Positions 23,860 to 33,930 of a stretch of 64,000 nucleotides of DNA are shown piece by piece. Source of the DNA: Progne subis subis. Lineage: Eukaryota > Chordata > Aves > Passeriformes > Hirundinidae. Where the stretch lies: the NCBI GenBank assembly GCA_022316685.1, contig JAKJHU010000086.1, positions 173,473 through 237,472 of the forward strand, read 5' to 3'. The notes below the pieces were generated by a model. That model was not told the DNA's origin. It did not search any database and worked only from the letters and a program-made list of their open reading frames with translations. The position numbers and the translations under genes are program-made. The first letter of the stretch is position 1. Every line of letters begins with the position of its first letter.

Positions 23860-24590
23860 GATGTCACACTGAGGGTCCCCGTCCCGCACGGGGGTGTCAC
23901 ACTGAGGGTCCCCCATCCGCACGGGGGTGTCACACTGAGGGTCCCCGTCCCGCACGGGGGTGTCACACTGAGGGTCCCCATCCCGCACAGGGGTGTCACA
24001 CTGAGGGTCCCCATCCCGCACAGGGGTGTCACACTGTGGGTCCCCCATCCGAACAGGGGTGTCACACTGAGGGTCCCCATCCCGCACAGGGGTGTCACAC
24101 TGTGGGTCCCCATCCGAACAGGGGTGTCACACTGAGGGTCCCCATCCGAACAGGGGTGTCACACTGAGGGTCCCCATCCCGCACAGGGGTGTCACACTGT
24201 GGGTCCCCATCCCGCACGGGGGTGTCACACTGTGGGTCCCCATCCCGCACAGGGGTGTCACACTGAGGGTCCCCATCCCGCACAGGGGTGTCACACTGTG
24301 GGTCCCCCATCCGAACAGGGATGTCACACTGAGGGTCCCCATCCCGCACGGGGGTGTCACACTGAGGGTCCCCATCCCGCACAGGGGTGTCACACTGAGG
24401 GTCCCCCATCCGAACAGGGGTGTCACACTGGGTGTCACACTGAGGGTCCCCCATCCGAACAGGGGTGTCACACTGGGTGTCACACTGAGGGTCCCCCATC
24501 CGAACAGGGGTGTCACACTGGGTGTCACACTGAGGGTCCCCCATCCGAACAGGGGTGTCACACTGGGTGTCACACTGAGGGTCCCTCATT
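23860..24590. repeat. 33-bp minisatellite with a 46-bp higher-order end
   Basis: The 32-33-bp unit contains GGTGTCACACTGAGGGTCCC followed by CATCCCGCAC or CATCCGAACA, about 17 copies to roughly 24410. The last part is a larger unit of about 46 bp with GTCACACTG duplicated inside it, four copies. Because 33 is a multiple of three, a frame encoding DGDPQCDTPVR-type repeats stays open. It has no start, splice or family support. Confidence 0.95.
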
Positions 24591-24637
24591 CCGCACGGTT
24601 CGGTCCGGGACCGCGGGCGCGGCGGTTCCGCGGGCCA

Positions 24638-24656
24638 CAGCGCCCTCTGCCGGCCG
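24638..24656 (-). promoter_or_regulatory. Candidate CTCF-binding site between two minisatellites
   Basis: The plus strand reads CAGCGCCCTCTGCCGGCCG, the reverse complement of a CTCF core (GCAGAGGGCGC flanked by GGCC). About 14 of 19 positions fit the vertebrate consensus as I recall it, including the invariant GGGCGC. It sits in a 90-bp GC-rich unique gap between two unrelated tandem arrays. Binding is untested. Confidence 0.55.
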
Positions 24657-24679
24657 CCCGCCGCACCTGCAGCGCCGGG

Positions 24680-25330
24680 GAGCGGAGAGAACGGGAGCGG
24701 GGAGAGAACGGGAATGGGGAGAGAATGGGAATGGGGAGAGAATGGGAGAGAGGAGAGAACGGGAATGGGGAGAGAACGGGAATGGGGAGAGAACGGGAAT
24801 GGGGAGAGAATGGGAATTGGGAGAGAACGGGAATGGGGAGAGAACGGGAATGGGGAGAGAATGGGAATGGGGAGAGAACGGGAATGGGGAGAGAACGGGA
24901 ATGGGGAGAGAACGGGAATGGGGAGAGAACGGGAGCAAGGAGAGAACGGGAATGGGGAGAGAACGGGAATGGGGAGAGAATGGGAATGGGGAGAGAATGG
25001 GAATGGGGAGAGAACGGGAATGGGGAGAGAATGGGAATGGGGAGAGAACGGGAATGGGGAGAGAATGGGAATGGGGAGAGAACGGGAATGGGGAGAGAAT
25101 CGGAATTGGGAGAGAATGGGAATGGGGAGGGAACGGGAATGGGGAGAGAATGGGAATGGGGAGAGAATGGGAATTGGGAGAGAACGGGAATGGGGAGAGA
25201 ATGGGAGAGAGGAGAGAACGGGAATGGGGAGAGAATGGGAATGGGGAGAGAACGGGAATGGGGAGAGAACGGGAATGGGGAGAGAACGGGAGCAAGGAGA
25301 GAACGGGAATGGGGAGAGAACGGGCGGAGC
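24680..25330. repeat. 17-bp minisatellite, about 38 copies
   Basis: The unit is GGGGAGAGAACGGGAAT, with C/T variation in AACGGG/AATGGG and rarer GAGCAAGG and GAGAGAGG variants. The GAGAGAGG and GAGCAAGG variants each recur twice (near 24740/25200 and 24930/25290), suggesting internal segment duplication. Frames rich in GENGNG or SPFPFS repeats are not genes. Confidence 0.95.
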
Positions 25331-26440
25331 AGGGAGAATGTGAAGTGCCAGAGACAACGGGAGATGCAGGGGGAACGGATGGGCTCAGCAAAGAACCAGC
25401 TGCAAATCCATGACCGATACTCACAGGAAAGGGGGAATCTGGGAGCCGTGGCTCGTGGCATTTTAAGGAGTTGCAGAACTGCAACTACGCTGACCTCAGC
25501 CAAGAGCATCTTGATCACAAAAGGAAAAACAAAAGCAAACCCAGAAGAGCTACAGTTTAATTCAGAGATGACAAAAAACTTTTATTCTTACCCCAACTTC
25601 TAATTTTGGTAAAGTAACCATTCCTACCCCCACAATCCCAAAAAGCAAAACCATTGTTTTAAAATGGAAAATGTTCATATGAAATGCAGAGAGGCAGTTT
25701 TAGATTGGAGGGAAAGAAAGAACAAAGGAAATGCCCTCAGTTTTCCACTATGACCCCTTCTGGGCTGATATTTCCCAATGTGTCCTCCCACTGTTTTAGC
25801 CAAACTCTTGGCCCAGTTTGGCTCAGAACATGAATTCCCTTCTCCACCAAATATTCCCTTGTCTGGACACCAATCCAAGCCCACCCCACGGGTACAGTGG
25901 GCTCACGAGCCCAGCACCAAGGAATGAGGTGTCATCCTCCAGTCCCTGTACCTGACACGGTGACACTTGCAGGGGTTTTGGGGCTGTTCCTGCACCATCC
26001 CCTCCTCCACCAAGTTCACACCATGGAGCCCCCAGGGCTGCAGCACAGCCTGGCACGAGCAGTGCTGCCACGTTTCCACCCTCACACATGTCCCGGTGGC
26101 TCTGTCATTCACCTCTCCTCCGGGAGGCAGAGGCAAAGCCTGCAAAGCCCCAGAACTCCCACTGAGCACAAGAAAACCCCCTGCCTAAGAAAATAAATGT
26201 GTTCTGCACTCTCTCTGAGCTACCCACGGCAAAGCAGATACGGGCACAGCTGGGTCCCGCCATGGCTTTGTTCCTTAAAAACATGTCATTTCAGTCAAAC
26301 CTCCCCTGGCACATCTGGCTGTCGGTAGAGAGAGGAGAGAGACACTCTGTGTCTGACTCCTGCTCGTAGCACTGCACCTCTGCATTGCCCTTGTCACCCA
26401 AAACACGCAGAGCCCAGATGGGAATCGCACTGCTCCACAG
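25331..26440. other. Intergenic DNA, nothing recognised
   Basis: No exon or repeat family identified. The part at 25550-25680 is AT-rich. Confidence 0.4.
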
Positions 26441-26446
26441 TAGGAG

Positions 26447-26844
26447 TGTAACTCTGGTTTTTCTGAGATTTTTTATTAGCCTTTTGAATTTCATAATGGA
26501 GTCAGATCTTTTAGTTACTGTACAATATTAGAGCAGTTTTCTACCTTTTCCCACAGATGTAACATAAACAAATCCTTTGTTTTTCATTCTCTGTCCTTTG
26601 TTTGCATATTTCTAACCTGAAAACAACTGTAACTGACAGTTGGTCTGGCCACTGAGGCTGAGGGGTGGAAACCCCAAAAAGCCAATCTTCTGCTAGACCC
26701 ACAAATGTATAAAAAGTAAAGAATAAACAAAGGGGTTCTCTTCTTCCTCTCTCCGCTCTCTCAGCTGTGAGATGGGATCAGAAGGATCTCTGCTTTGCAA
26801 AAATCTCTTGTCTGCGTGTGACTGCTTTGTGTGTCTCGGTGACA
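26447..26844 (+). mobile_element. Solo LTR with 6-bp target duplication, copy 2
   Basis: Bounded by TGTAACTCTGG and CTCGGTGACA and flanked by a perfect 6-bp direct repeat TAGGAG (26441-26446 and 26845-26850). It contains TATAAAAAG and then AATAAA (26722-26727), the expected order. It is the inverted counterpart of 14597-14967. It lies about 520 bp beyond the CNGA2 stop codon. Its antisense strand carries AATAAA at 26472-26477, which could serve CNGA2 transcripts. Confidence 0.92.
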
Positions 26845-26850
26845 TAGGAG

Positions 26851-27361
26851 GCCTTGGGAACGCTGTCCCCAGGGAGGTGCAGTGCTCAGGGCACCAAAAC
26901 ACCTGCACCAGGTGTCCCCTGATGGCACAAAATAACAGAAGAGAGAGGCAGGAGGGAGGCAGCAGCTGGAGAACTGCCAGCTCAGTGCCCAGCCCAGCAA
27001 GGAGGGTGACCAGGGCAGTGACAGCGACCCGGACAAGCTCTCCATTTGCAGATGTCAGAGGCACAGTTTGGGCTGTCTTAGCTGAGTTTGGGCATCTTGT
27101 GGGTAAAGAGTTTCTGGGTACAGACATTCATTGAGGACTGATTGCCTGAAGTGAGTTATAAAGGCTGAACCCAACAGGCAGTGAAAAAAGTGACAGGACA
27201 GAGGGAGAGTGAGGACAATCCCCTGATTTGGGGCCACCTCAGGGGCTGCCATCAAGGCGGTGCCAGCAGCACTGCTAAGGACCTGAGAAAAGGCCCTGGC
27301 AAGGCAGCCACAGGGTCTGCCTTGTGCAACAGCAAACACTGCTTCAGCACAGGGCCAGACA
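26851..27361 (-). other. CNGA2 3' flank, probable 3' UTR
   Basis: Sequence between the CNGA2 stop and the solo LTR. I found no AATAAA or ATTAAA in the CNGA2 sense within this interval. The first match is inside the LTR. The transcript end is therefore unresolved. Confidence 0.35.
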
Positions 27362-30300
27362 TCATCCAGCTGACTCTGTCCCCCCCCACTGCATCCCACC
27401 AGGGGAAGTTTCCTTCTCATCCTCAAACAGACTGTCTGAGCTGTCAGAGAACTCCTCCAGTTCCTCTTGCCTCATCTTGGACTCCAGAGCAGTGATGCGC
27501 TGCTTGAGCTGCATCTGGGCATCGTTGTACTCAGTCAGGAGCCGGCCAAAGCGGCTGTGCAGCGTGTCCAGGCTCGAGGCCACCCTGTCCAGCCTCTCCT
27601 CCATGCTCTTCCCTTCCGTGCTCTCCTCCGCAGCTGACTCATCCAGCAGCCCTTCCTTGATTAGGATCTCCCTGCCACGCTCCTCCAAGATCCTTTTGGC
27701 ATCAGGGTACTCTGTGATCGCTTCCATAAGATCTTCCTTTGACAGGCAGAAGAGATCAGAGTAGCCCAGGCTGCGGATGTTGGCCGTGCGCCTGTTGCCC
27801 ATTTTGCTCCCTTTGATGTTGAGGATGCTGATCTCACCGAAGCAGCCCCCTGCGGTGAGCAAAGCATACTGCGTCACCCCATCGTCCGCCACCACGGCCA
27901 GCTTGCCCTCCTTGATGATGTACATCTCCTTCCCGATGTCCCCTTTCCGGCACACGAAATCCCCCGGGCTGAACACCTGAGGGCGGAGCTTCAGCACCAG
28001 CTCCACCAGCAGCCCTGCCTCACAGTTCTGGAAAATCCTCACCTTCTTCAGGGTCTCCAGGTGAACGTTGATGGCGATCTCTGCCCTTAACTTATCAGGG
28101 AGGTTCTTGAGCACCTCCCGCTCGTCCACCGCCTTCTTGTTGGTCCACAGGTAGTCGAACCACTTGATGACTTTGGTTTCCAAGTCCTTGCTCACCTTGC
28201 GGAACTGCATGTAGTGTTTGATGGCGTCGATCTTGGCCTGGAACTCCGCCCTGGTGGCGTTCATGTTGGAGATCATGGAGCCCACGTTGCCCACGATGGT
28301 GGCGAAGATGAGGACGCCGACAAGGAAATCGAAGATCACGAAGAGGTACTCTTCATCCCTCACGGGGGGAGGCGTCTCCCCGATGGTGGTCAGGGTCAGC
28401 GTGGACCAGTAAAGGCAGTAGACGTACTCCCGGGTCAGATGGCCGTACTCAGGGTCCGTGACATTGGGATAGACCCAGCTGTCCTCCCCGAAGCCTATGG
28501 CCTTGGAGATGGCGTAATAAATGCAGGCGTTCCAGTGGATGATGACCAGGATGTAAAGAACCAGGTTGCTGATGCGGAAGATGTTGGGGTGGCTGGTTCT
28601 GGTCTCGGTCCTGTCGAAGAACTCGAACATGCGGGGGAAGCGCAGCAGCCTGTTGAAACGCAGCTCAGGGCAGTGCAGCCCCACCAAAAAATAGGCCAGG
28701 TCTGTGGGCAGGGTGGAGAGAACATCCAGCTTGAACTGCAGCGTGTGGATGTAGTTATCCCGTAACTTCTTCGGGTCCTTAACCAGGAGGCCCTGTTCCA
28801 GGAATCCTAAAGAGAAGCAAATTACAGGATTACCTGGGTTTAAGTTTGGCTTTTCTGAAGGTTTTTTTTTTGAGCGCCTGAGCAATAGTCCATGGTATGC
28901 CATGGATTTGAATGCATAAATACACAGGGTCACCCAAATATTACCAGGTCCTTCTCTCCTCACGCAAGGCCTCCCTCCGGCAAAAGCCACATAAAGATAT
29001 AATTCTGGGATTTAGCCACAAAGAAAAAGGAGAAAAAGGCTTCCATCCCCCAGATCATGAATTATTGCAGTCCTGACAGCAAACGTACAGCCAAGTGCTG
29101 CCTTCCGAGAACATTAAATTCTACCATTTTTCCATGCAGATAATTCATTAGCTGAACTGATGCGAAATCAGAGATACAGACCTTCAACTAATGCCCGAAT
29201 ACTAATAGTAATGCAGGTAATTTTGTACAATTATTCAAAGGTGAAGTTGAAAGCTGGCATGATTAATCTTTCATATTGAAACTTGCTCCATCTCTCAGAT
29301 CTTCTAATTAGATTCTTTCTCTGGAGACTGCTTCGTACTAGTGAGCGCCAAGGTATGCAAAACCCTCCTTCTGATGGGACTGTGGATTAGGCCTGTCCCT
29401 TGCAGCTCACCTCCACTTTTAAGGGATTAAAGGAAAGCCAGGATGCTGCTCCTGCTCACCTGTGTGCAGGCGGATCACTGAGTCCCCGAGGTAGAGAGCA
29501 TCTGAGGTGTAATCTAACACCAGCCACAGCACAAAATAAGTCTTCTGCAGGTCGGTGAAGCAGGCCCTGGGGGAAGGTCATCAAACAGGGTGTGAGACCA
29601 CAAACCCCCACGCCTTCTCTAATTCTTACAGCTGAATGAAGGCTGCTCCTGAGGCACCCAGCTGTGCAACAGAGTTTGGGCACTGGGGACTCCTCTTCTA
29701 GGAATTAAAACTCCCCGCTGGGAAAGATCTGCCCTCCCTTGATGGAGGTAAAGCAATATCTTGAAACCACCTCCCAACTGACCCCGACACCTTGGCCCTT
29801 CCCATCTGGGCCAGAATTCACAGTGACAGGGGGAGGTCTCTCCTTTCAGCGCCACCAGCCCCAGCACCGTCAGTGTCGGTGGGCTGATCCCGGGTGAAGC
29901 AGGTGATCAGGAGGGTCAGAGGGGCAGGAACAGAAACCCTAGAGCCTCCCAGCTCACCTGGCTACGAGCAAGCTCCAGTTATAGAGGACAGGAACTGCAA
30001 TCACAGCCAGCCAGCGGTAATACCAGTCCCCCGCAGGGTCCACCACAAAGAGCAGCCACTTCCTCCTGGAAGCAGAGAGAAGAGCCAGAGCTGGCAGCGT
30101 GTGTGGAAAACTGGGCTGGACGGAACCATCTGAGCCACGTCCTTCATGCCACGTGCTGCACTGCCTCGGACAGAGCTGCGGCCTGGGTGCCAGCCTGTGA
30201 GCCAAAACCAACCCCAGCAGCGCCGAGTCCCAGCACTGTCTAAGCTCCTTTGTCCCTCAAACTGAGCTGAGAATGCAGCAGAAGAGGGAACTGTGGGATG

Positions 30301-33199
30301 GTGAGGCAGAGCAGGTGGCCCGCACGACACAGCACCCCAGGGGCAGAGGCAGGAGCAGATGTACGCAAGAGGGTGACCAGAAGGGTCCTGGGGAGGTGAC
30401 ACGACGTTGTTTCCCCCAGGTGAGGTGGGGAGCGGTGCCAGGCAGATCTGAAGAGGAGATTAATTGGAGCAGGAAGGGAAGTGTGCTGTAGATCAGTGGC
30501 AGCACCAGGAGGGGCTGCCCAAGCCCCAGAGCAGCAGCCCCGGGGGCAGCTGGCATGGCAGGGCTGCCTCCTGTGCCTCCTGCAGTCTGCACAGCCCGGG
30601 CTCCAGCCTTTGAACCGCTCCCAAGTGTTTGATCCTGCTCGTCTTGGGACTCTGAGATAAGAAGTGTGCGCTCCAGTTGCCAGATTCACTGGAGAAGCCG
30701 GGGAAGAGAAACTCTGTGGCTGGGCTGATAGGCTTATAGCTGCTGCAGCCTGGTGGTGCAAAACACCCTCTCCCTCCTTCCCTCCCTCCCAGCTTTTGGA
30801 CACACAAAACTCCCTCCAGGGATGGGAAAAAACACAACCCACCTGCCAACTGATTCCCCATTACTTCTGGCAGGTCTGGAAGTCTGGAAGTCTCCTTTTC
30901 CTGGAGTACAGGCAGTGCCCGGAGCGTGGGGACTGGCACTGGGCACAAAGCCAGCCCCAGCCCCTCATGTTCACCCTCTGTGCATGCACAGACAAGTGGT
31001 GGTCGAGCCTCCCCATTTAAAGGGCTCGTTTTTAACCAGAAAGTGCAACTTGGACATTTGTTTTTTGAGAAAGGGACTCTGCTCCCTAGGATGTGCAGCA
31101 CTGCCACAGGGGAAGCTCTGACCCGCCTGCAGCCAGCCCAGACAGCTGAGGCACCCACAGCCACTGATAACCTCAATAATGCTGTTAATGTTGGTAATTT
31201 CAGCTTTAAATCACCACTGCTGCCATGACAAGTGGCCAGAATCACTGATATTACACTGACAGCAGGGCCAGGGCTGGAAAAACAGGGCTCTGGGTTAACC
31301 CAGGAGGAGGGAATAATCATCTGCCTCTTCCCAAAGGCTTTTCACTCAGGCCTGGAGCCGTGGAGCCTGCCACGGCCGTGAGCAGCAGCTCACATGTGGG
31401 AGGACCTGGAAAACCCCAGAAGTTCCCAGTGTATCCCCAGAACCCAGTGGCACTGAGCAGCCCCTTGACAGAACATTTTCAGCTCCTCCTAGCCATGAAC
31501 CAGCTCCCCTTAACCTCACGGGGCAGAACCGTATTTTCTTCCATTACTTATAAAGACCCAGATACAAGGCTCAGATTATTTTTCTCCTACAGAAAACAAT
31601 TATTTCTCGGTGTTTTAATTACGATGTGTAATGCTAGGGTCCAGAGCAGTCTGTGAGCTTTGCCCTCTAATTAGCCAGCAGAAGAAAAGCCAGGTTATTG
31701 CTTCTCACCGGGAGCGTGAGCTGAGGAGATGAAAGGGCTGCATTTGAAAGAGCCTGTTCAGAGAGCTGCTCTTTGTGGGGGCAGCAAACACACTCCCTTC
31801 ATCCTGCAGGTGATGAATGAGACTGGCAAATCCCACAGGTTCCTGGCTGGGATGCAGCGGCTGCTGGATGGAGTCCTGCATCCCCCAGCTTGTGTCCAGA
31901 GCCTCCATGGGCACAAGCTGCAGGTGCATCTTATCACAGACCCAGGGCTGCCTCCAAAAACAACCCTAGTGTGGGACTGGTGGGAAACTGGGGAGGTCTG
32001 ATGTGTTTCCCACCAGGACACGGACCAGGAGGGAGAAGACCCCATGGCTGAGGGACAGGCCAGGTCTTCTCCACAGGGACACACCACCAGGTCCTGTGTG
32101 GCAGCCAAAGAGCCCAGCAGAGCCAGGCTGGCTGCCAAGAGAGGGGCTGGAGAGGGCAGCAGGGACCTGTCCCACCACTCCATCCCACCCCCTTCTTTCC
32201 AATCCCTGCTGGGAGCCCCCGAGCTCCACGAAGAGCTGATCCCCACCCAGCTGGCACCACGGGAAAGGGACCTTACTTTTTGTGTAACTTCTCAGCCTCC
32301 TCATCCTCAGGTTCACCGGCAGAACCTGCAGCCACTGCCAGGAGCTCAGGGCCTTGAAAACGCTCCAGGAAGGGGTCTGGCATCTGCTGCTCCTCGTGCA
32401 GGCTCTTGCTGGCCCAGTCCCTGAGCACCAGCACCAGCCGGGCGATCCTGGACACGGGAGAGAGGCAGAGCTGGGAGTTGTTATCAGAGCAGGGACAAAG
32501 CAAAAGAGTCAGAGTCATCAGGAGAGCTGCAGCTCAGAAGAAAACTCTTGCAGCTCCCTCTCAAGCACTGGAATTTCTTTTTTACCCCTTTTAGTGATGA
32601 TGTGGGACCAAAAATACGAAAGGAGTAGAGAGCACCCTGATAGAGTTCCACAGGTTCTACCCCAGTCCTGCTGGAATATGAGGAATCCGTGGGTGCCTGA
32701 GGCAGAGGGAGGCTCTCTGCAGGGAAAGGAGCCTGAGCCCAGAGGGGGTGAAGCCATCCCCAAAAACCCTCTCCACAGGCACTGGGACACAGACACAGGC
32801 ACTGGGACACAGAGAGGGGCACTCACAGATCACTCATCCCATGAATTCCACAGAGCAGAGGGGATCCTGACCCCACACAAGGCCCCGGTGCCAAGGCCAT
32901 GCCAGTGGCACACGCAGTTACCTGGCCAAGGCTCCCTGGCCTCGGAAAGCGTGCTCAGCCCCATCCAGGCTGGCTCCTCTCTGCAGCTCTGAGGTGGCAT
33001 CATCCCGGGCTGAGCAGGTCCTGCAGCGGGGAAAAAGGGGGCTCACACCCACACTGCGCCAACACAGCACTGCCAGGCACACTGGAGGCAGCAGAGACTG
33101 ACCGTCACGGCCTGACCTGCTGGTGCTGATCCCTGTCCCCTCGGTGTCCCCCTTGGGCTGGTGGCTGGCTGGGGAGCTGTGCAGACCATTGCTCCTCAT
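27362..33199 (-). CDS. CNGA2: Cyclic nucleotide-gated cation channel, alpha-2-like
   Basis: Coding exons, in order: 33199-33117, 33020-32922, 32447-32277, 30065-29958, 29566-29460, 28806-27362. All have GT-AG borders and join in phase to 670 aa, against about 664 in human. It is a principal subunit of the plasma-membrane cation channel opened by cAMP or cGMP. In mammals CNGA2 works in olfactory cilia with CNGA4 and CNGB1b. Visible parts are an N-terminal basic amphipathic stretch ([15 protein letters not shown], near 118-132) where the mammalian calmodulin site lies, six membrane segments, the pore motif TIGETPPP (330-337), the C-linker, the cyclic-nucleotide-binding domain (about 445-560, with NRRTANIRS at 517-525) and a C-terminal coiled coil (about 584-630). 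Residues such as FDYLWTNKK and [10 protein letters not shown] favour CNGA2 over the cone paralogue CNGA3, as does the FATE1-PRRG3 neighbourhood. The start codon precedes NGLHSSPA, which resembles the human N-terminus. No breaks seen. Confidence 0.95.
28807..29459 (-). other. CNGA2 last intron, AT-rich
   Basis: The central part (29040-29340) is markedly AT-rich compared with its surroundings. It holds several homeodomain-type cores (CATTAAATT, TCTAATTAGA, GATTAATC). It may be an intronic regulatory element. No exon is visible. Confidence 0.4.
30066..32276 (-). other. CNGA2 large intron
   Basis: About 2.2 kb with no further exon needed for a continuous protein. Long frames here lack family resemblance. 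The segment 31150-31250 is AT-rich with AATAATGCTGTTAATG and may be regulatory. Confidence 0.45.
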
Positions 33200-33469
33200 C
33201 CTCAGTGCGAGGAGACCGCGGGCACGCACCCTACCCCGGGGACCTGCAGAAAGCACAAGACAGCCACAAGGAAACACGTGCAGGGCACAGCGCAGGGCTT
33301 GAACACGGAGATCCAGCACAGCCTGGGAAGGGAGGGTCAAACACCATGTTTCCCAGCACCAGCCAAGTCCTGCAGGGCATTTTGTTCTCTCCAAGAGATC
33401 CCACAGCTGCGTGGGGCAGTGAAAGCACTCTCCTCGCCGTTCAGGCTCCTCATCCATCGCCAGAGGAAC

Positions 33470-33930
33470 ACTTCTTTTTCCTTCTCTTCCCTGGTTCTGC
33501 CTTCCTCTCCTTCGCTTCCAGTGCTTGGCCTTGCCTGCTCCTCCTCTTCCCATTCCTTGCCTTGCATGCTGCTCCTTTTCCCTGCCTGCCCCTCCCTTGC
33601 CTTGCCTTTCCCAGTCCAACCCCTCCTTTACCTCTCTTGCTTTCCCCTTCCTTGCCTTGCCTCCTCCTCCTTTGCCTTGCTTTGGCCTGCCTTGCCTTTT
33701 CTACCCTCCTTCGCCTTGTCTTTTTTACCTCTGCCTTGCCTTTTTTAAGCTCCCTTGTCTTTTCTACCCCTGCCTTGCCTCTTCCATCCTCCCTTGCCTT
33801 GCCTTTTCTACCCTCCCCTGCTTTGCCTTACCTTTTCTACCCCTGCCTTGCCTCTCCCCACCCCATCCCTTTCCTCGCCTTTCCCACCCCGCTCCTGCCT
33901 CGCCCTGCCTGTCCCTCCTCTCCTCACCTC
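33470..33930. repeat. Pyrimidine-rich degenerate repeat upstream of CNGA2
   Basis: Degenerate units of CCTTGCCTTGCC and CTTTTCTACCC run for about 450 bp, just 5' of the CNGA2 coding start. They create long false frames on both strands. Confidence 0.85.

Noticed and set aside
23860..24590. CRISPR-like array
   Set aside because: Vertebrate minisatellite. There are no unique spacers between repeats and no cas genes.
24092..25603. 503-codon plus-strand frame and 420-codon minus-strand frame
   Set aside because: Both run through two tandem arrays. Stops are absent only because the units lack them, and the repeats drive the amino-acid composition.
1..27000. GABA-A receptor genes expected beyond CNGA2 from Xq28 synteny
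   Set aside because: No Cys-loop or four-helix channel sequence was found in either strand.
27362..28990. Identification as CNGA3 or CNGA1
   Set aside because: Residues around the fifth segment, FDYLWTNKK and the region after the nucleotide-binding domain agree better with CNGA2, and synteny with PRRG3 and FATE1 supports this.
28807..28990. Upstream part of the open frame before the last CNGA2 exon
   Set aside because: It reads through intron sequence. The acceptor CTTTAG at 28807 and phase continuity with 29460 show the exon starts at 28806.
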